Shown: positions 60,574 to 64,000 of the stretch, in pieces
Position numbering within the stretch: the first letter of the stretch is position 1
How the letters are laid out: each line of letters opens with the position of its first letter
From: Nocardia gamkensis NBRC 108242
Lineage (GTDB): Bacteria > Actinomycetota > Actinomycetes > Mycobacteriales > Mycobacteriaceae
DNA: 64,000 bases
Assembly (NCBI RefSeq): GCF_001612985.1
Contig: NZ_BDBM01000019.1
Span: 62,001-126,000, forward strand
Direction: 5' to 3'
Program-made: the position numbers and the translations under genes
Notes under the pieces: model-generated
Told to the model about the DNA's origin: nothing
What the model saw: only the letters and a program-made list of their open reading frames with translations
Database searches by the model: none

Positions 60574-60960
60574 CCATGGTCGTCGGGGCCAAACGCGTCT
60601 GGATGGGATGAATTCGATGTGCATCTGCGAATGAGCGGCTCGGCCGTGCGCCGCGAACGCCCAGTGGCTGTAGGCGAGAACTGGTCTGATCATTCCATCG
60701 TGCACGTACGGCCGTACTGCCGCGACCTCAGTTCCCGTCCTGGGTGTCGGGTTCGCCGCCCAGCACTGGGCGCCAGGCGGTGTTAGCGGATTTCGGTCAT
60801 GACTTGACAGATCCGAAATCCATTGCGAGCCAGTGATTGAGCCTGGTGTCGTACGCCGGTGCGATGGTTGAATCGGTATCGAGGCGAGTGCCGAAGCTTC
60901 GACAATCGGGAGGAGGGGCCTGATGCCGGTCGAAGGCATGATTCGTGATGGCGGGCGGCG
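60574..60960. other. Intergenic region, no gene recognised
   Basis: About 390 bases between lysG and the TIR-domain gene. A TTGACA hexamer is present near 60804 on the plus strand, but no good -10 follows at the expected distance. No repeats or hairpins of note. Confidence 0.4.
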
Positions 60961-63894
60961 ATGCCTCGGTGGTGGGACAGCAGGCGCGAACGCGGCAGGA
61001 CGCGAGGGGCGGTTGTGGGTGTGGCGCTGAGACGGCGTACTGTCCGCGCGGACACCGGCTACGGCGCGTTCATTTCCTACAGCGGTGACCGGGACCGGGC
61101 GGTGCTTCCGTTGATCCAGAACGCGATCGAGAAGCTGCCACGACCGTGGTACCGCTTCCCGCGCATGCGCATCTTCCTCGACTACAGCGGAATCTCGATC
61201 GGTCCCGAACTGGAGGGCAAGATCGTCGCGGGCCTGTCGCGTTCCCAGTGGCTCGTCGTAGTGGCTTCGCCCGAGGCGGCCGCATCCATGTGGGTGGATC
61301 GCGAGATCGAATGGTGGCTGGCGAATCGGTCTCCCGAGACGATATTGCTGGTCCTGAGCGCCGGGACCTTGGCATGGGACGAGGTGGCGAGAGATTGGGA
61401 CCGAGTTCGCTCGACCGCGCTCCCGCCACGCCTGTTCGGCGTATTCGCCTCCGAACCCGTATACAAGACGATCAAGTGGCGCGAGGGTGCGGACGGAGCC
61501 CCGCATCCGGACATCGACGCCATCGCCGTCGGCATCGCCGCGGTGATTCGCGGCGTATCCGAGGCGGACCTCAAATCCGAGGGCTACCAGCAGACCAAGC
61601 GAAACTTGCGCGTGGCGAACATCGCCATCGGCGCACTGGCCATGCTGTTGGTCATCGCGCTCGTCGCAGCGTTCATCGCCTGGGTGCAGAGCAATCGCGC
61701 CGAAGAGGAGGCCAGGATCGCCACGGCGCGGCTCATGGCTTCCGTCGCCGATACCAGGATGGCCACTGATGTCCGCGCGGCCCTGCTTCTGGCGGTCGCG
61801 GCCTACCGTCTCGACCCGAGCCCCGCACACCATGCCGCTCTGCTCCGCGCGAATTCGGCCAGTCCGCGAGTTGCCCGTTACGGTGCCGCACCCGCGGAGG
61901 TCACCACCTTGCAGAGCAGCGCCGACGGTAGGACTGTGGTGGCCGGACTCGCTGACGGACAAGTCGTGACATGGGCGCCCGGCAATCCGGAGACGACTAC
62001 GGTCACGCGTTTACCCGGCAAGATCCTCTCGGTCGCCGTCGCCGCGGATGGCCGAACGGTTCTCGCCACGGACGGCGCCTCGATCACGCTGTGGGGCAGC
62101 AATGCGGCCCGGCCGGACTTCGGCGTGTCCGACACGGGCGAAGTGAAAGTCGTCGCCATATCCGCGTCCGGGAAGTTCGGTGCGGTGCATCGAAGCGAAT
62201 CCAGTGCGGCGGGTGGCACTTCAGGGGCGGTCGACATCATCGACATCGCCTCTGGAGCGGTCATCGCCACACATCCGACCGATCGCGAGATGAACAGCAT
62301 GGTGTTCATCGACGACACGACCTTGCGTCTGCTGGGCACCGACGGCAAGGTGCGGCAGGTTCCGCTTCCGGACGGCGCCGCCGTCGACCTCTCCCCCCTC
62401 GACACCGACAACGCCTGCGGCGTAGGTCAAGGCGTCGGAGAATTGTCTCCCGACGGGTCCTCGTTCACCTGCGCGGTCTTGCCCGGCATTCCGGTACCCG
62501 TCTTCCGGCTGCGGCCGTCGCCTGATGCTGTCCGCCCGGAGCCGGAATATGTAGGTGTCGCCATGCCCAGGCGGTCTGCTTCCGCCGTGCTCAGCCGATC
62601 GGGGCGTATAGCAGCGGTGCCCAGTGCTGACGCCGGCTTCTATGTAGCGCCCGTGACCGGCGAGCCAACGCCTGCGAAGCCGCCACCACTGATCACCGGT
62701 ACTGCCGTCGACTTCGACCGAAAGCTACTGCGTTTCCTCGGGACCTCCGAAACCCAACTGGTTTCGGCGTCCGGGCGGCTGATAACCCTGTGGGATCTCG
62801 CGCAGCGCGACCGGCTGGCGAAATCCCTTCCCGTGCCGATCGTCAAAGGATGCAATTCATGTCCGCCCAGCTTGTCGCTGTCCCCGGACGGACGCACAGC
62901 GGTGATCACAGGCGTGGGCAAGGACCCGGATGGTTCGGCGCTGGACAACAACGTCGTGATCGTGCAGGAGCTCAGGCCGGACTCATCCCGGCAGCGCTCC
63001 ATACCGGCACTGTCCGGTGTTCCCGCATGGCGCGCGGATGGCGCCCTGTTGGCAATCGCCGCGAATCCGGCATTCGGCTACGAACGCCGGGTATCCGCCC
63101 ACCGGCCACAGGCGGAGACTCCGTTCGAGGTGGCGATCCTGTCCTCGCCGCCGCCGCATGTCAGCGTCAAGGCGGCCGGAGTGTCGTCCTCATCACCGAC
63201 CGCTGTTTCTCTGGCAAGCACGGGACGGGCGTATCTGCACGATCTGGCCACCGGCCGCATCGATTCCGAATTCATCCCGCTGGGCGGCGCGGTGGACACC
63301 GACCAATTCTCGGAAGCGGGAATCGACGCCGCCGGAGAGTTCCTGGTCATGCGCGATGCCGACGACATATCGGTCTACGACTTGTCGGGACAGCAGAACA
63401 CACACGATATCGACGGCAAGGACGTGCAGGCGGTGTTGTTCGCCGGGCGGCATCTGCTGATCCGCCGGGAAGACAGCATCGAGATATGGGATCGGACCGG
63501 CTCGCAGCGTGAGCGGACGATCCCTTTCCGCAGCACCCGCGACGCGTCCGCGCAGCTCGCCGCCGCAGCGGACGCGACCGTGGTCGCCGCGAAAGACCAG
63601 GCGGGGTATATCACCCTCTTCGCCGCCGACGGCACGAATCTGGGCGAACTCGAGCCGGATTCCATTTGGCACGTCGCATCCGCCGTCGCCTTGTCCGCTG
63701 ACGGACGGTATCTCGTGACGGTTAATCCCGGTCCAGCGTTCCCCGGCGGCGTCGATGGAACGCTGATAGAACGGGACATCTCACCGGACGGCCTGATCCG
63801 GACCGCTTGCGCGCATGCAGGCACCGATCTCACCGACACCGAGTGGAGCGCCTTGATGGGAGTTGCGCGGCCCCCGCAGGCCCGCTGTCCGTAG
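60961..63894 (+). CDS. TIR domain - transmembrane - WD40-like beta-propeller protein
   Basis: Up to 977 residues; GTG 61015 has a better Shine-Dalgarno (GAGGGG) and would remove 18 residues. The TIR domain (about residues 35-165) opens GYGAFISYSGDRDRAVLPLI, with FLDYSGISIGPELEGKI, a conserved Glu in SMWVDREIEWWL and ILLVLSAGTLAWD. One transmembrane helix (about 222-245, IGALAMLLVIALVAAFIAWV) is followed by a short helical linker (ARLMASVADTRMATDVRAAL) and a roughly 650-residue beta-propeller with repeats such as SSADGRTVVAGLADGQVVTW. Bacterial TIR domains often cleave NAD+. The architecture suggests a membrane-anchored sensor (propeller outside or inside) with a signalling or defence output; this is inference. 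Confidence 0.88.
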   Translation: MPRWWDSRRERGRTRGAVVGVALRRRTVRADTGYGAFISYSGDRDRAVLPLIQNAIEKLPRPWYRFPRMRIFLDYSGISIGPELEGKIVAGLSRSQWLVVVASPEAAASMWVDREIEWWLANRSPETILLVLSAGTLAWDEVARDWDRVRSTALPPRLFGVFASEPVYKTIKWREGADGAPHPDIDAIAVGIAAVIRGVSEADLKSEGYQQTKRNLRVANIAIGALAMLLVIALVAAFIAWVQSNRAEEEARIATARLMASVADTRMATDVRAALLLAVAAYRLDPSPAHHAALLRANSASPRVARYGAAPAEVTTLQSSADGRTVVAGLADGQVVTWAPGNPETTTVTRLPGKILSVAVAADGRTVLATDGASITLWGSNAARPDFGVSDTGEVKVVAISASGKFGAVHRSESSAAGGTSGAVDIIDIASGAVIATHPTDREMNSMVFIDDTTLRLLGTDGKVRQVPLPDGAAVDLSPLDTDNACGVGQGVGELSPDGSSFTCAVLPGIPVPVFRLRPSPDAVRPEPEYVGVAMPRRSASAVLSRSGRIAAVPSADAGFYVAPVTGEPTPAKPPPLITGTAVDFDRKLLRFLGTSETQLVSASGRLITLWDLAQRDRLAKSLPVPIVKGCNSCPPSLSLSPDGRTAVITGVGKDPDGSALDNNVVIVQELRPDSSRQRSIPALSGVPAWRADGALLAIAANPAFGYERRVSAHRPQAETPFEVAILSSPPPHVSVKAAGVSSSSPTAVSLASTGRAYLHDLATGRIDSEFIPLGGAVDTDQFSEAGIDAAGEFLVMRDADDISVYDLSGQQNTHDIDGKDVQAVLFAGRHLLIRREDSIEIWDRTGSQRERTIPFRSTRDASAQLAAAADATVVAAKDQAGYITLFAADGTNLGELEPDSIWHVASAVALSADGRYLVTVNPGPAFPGGVDGTLIERDISPDGLIRTACAHAGTDLTDTEWSALMGVARPPQARCP

Positions 63895-64000
63895 GGCGCG
63901 TTCTACCGCCGTCAGCCGTGTTGCCCACTGGGCGTGACAGCTCGTTCAAGGTTTCTCTCTGGTCGGCCGCCGGTGCCGGCCGCCGTCGGTCGGCCGCGCC

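Noticed and set aside
60804-60840. TTGACA promoter for the TIR gene
   Set aside because: No matching -10 hexamer at 16-18 bases; position also far from the start codon.
1-64000. CRISPR array, tRNA, rRNA, insertion sequence or prophage
   Set aside because: No regularly spaced repeats, no cloverleaf or rRNA signature, and no transposase or integrase motifs were seen on either strand.

Overview
The window is high-GC, gene-dense actinobacterial DNA. The YrbE/Mce import proteins, ketosteroid-dehydrogenase-like flavoproteins, paired acyl-CoA dehydrogenases, several P450/ferredoxin sets, LysE/LysG and a LigD-type polymerase point to the Mycobacteriales (Nocardia, Rhodococcus or a mycobacterium; Nocardia is my best guess, made without any database search). 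I saw no rRNA, tRNA, CRISPR array, insertion sequence or prophage.

Bases 1-57000 look like one large catabolic island for a hydrophobic, probably cyclic, substrate. Bases 1-3402 (minus) carry yrbEA-yrbEB-mceA-mceB, the start of an Mce uptake operon that runs off the left edge. Bases 3757-4865 (minus) hold a TetR regulator translationally coupled to a conserved unknown protein. Bases 5335-12388 (plus) encode an amidohydrolase, an M24-family pair (one with its metal ligands, one without), an enoyl-CoA hydratase and a double-domain CoA-transferase. Bases 12733-30397 (minus) form a tightly packed 16-gene run: two flavin dehydrogenases of the ketosteroid-dehydrogenase type, an MhpA/MhpB/MhpC-like hydroxylase, ring-cleavage dioxygenase and C-C hydrolase set, a luciferase-like monooxygenase, two SDRs, a cyclase-family protein, an FMN reductase, a degenerate RibBA-like protein, an alpha/beta hydrolase, ferredoxin reductase, ferredoxin and two P450s. 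An acyl-CoA ligase lies just upstream of it.

Bases 32711-40475 (plus) carry an SDR remnant, ferredoxin, P450, two amidohydrolases, a Rieske protein, an alpha/beta hydrolase, a NuoF-like flavoprotein, and two ferredoxins with two tiny paralogous ORFs threaded between them by ATGA overlaps. Bases 40579-57069 hold two acyl-CoA dehydrogenase pairs, a TetR regulator, a ferredoxin-fused NADPH reductase, a second acyl-CoA ligase, a broken enoyl-CoA hydratase, two Mce-associated proteins, a TesB thioesterase, a DapB-like oxidoreductase, a Zn-ribbon-like small protein, a second copy of the unknown TetR-coupled family, a carboxymuconolactone-decarboxylase-like protein and a MarR regulator.

The most striking non-coding signal is a palindrome, GAGAAT-N3-ATTCTC. 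Perfect or near-perfect copies lie in front of many of these transcription units. It suggests one regulon covering import, activation, beta-oxidation, ring oxidation and electron supply. The TetR protein at 42935-43597, flanked by two copies, is the best candidate regulator.

Bases 57320-64000 look like ordinary chromosome: a small secreted protein, a LigD-type polymerase, the divergent lysE/lysG pair and a large TIR-transmembrane-beta-propeller protein. Pathway assignments are inferences from gene families; the actual substrate cannot be read from the sequence.
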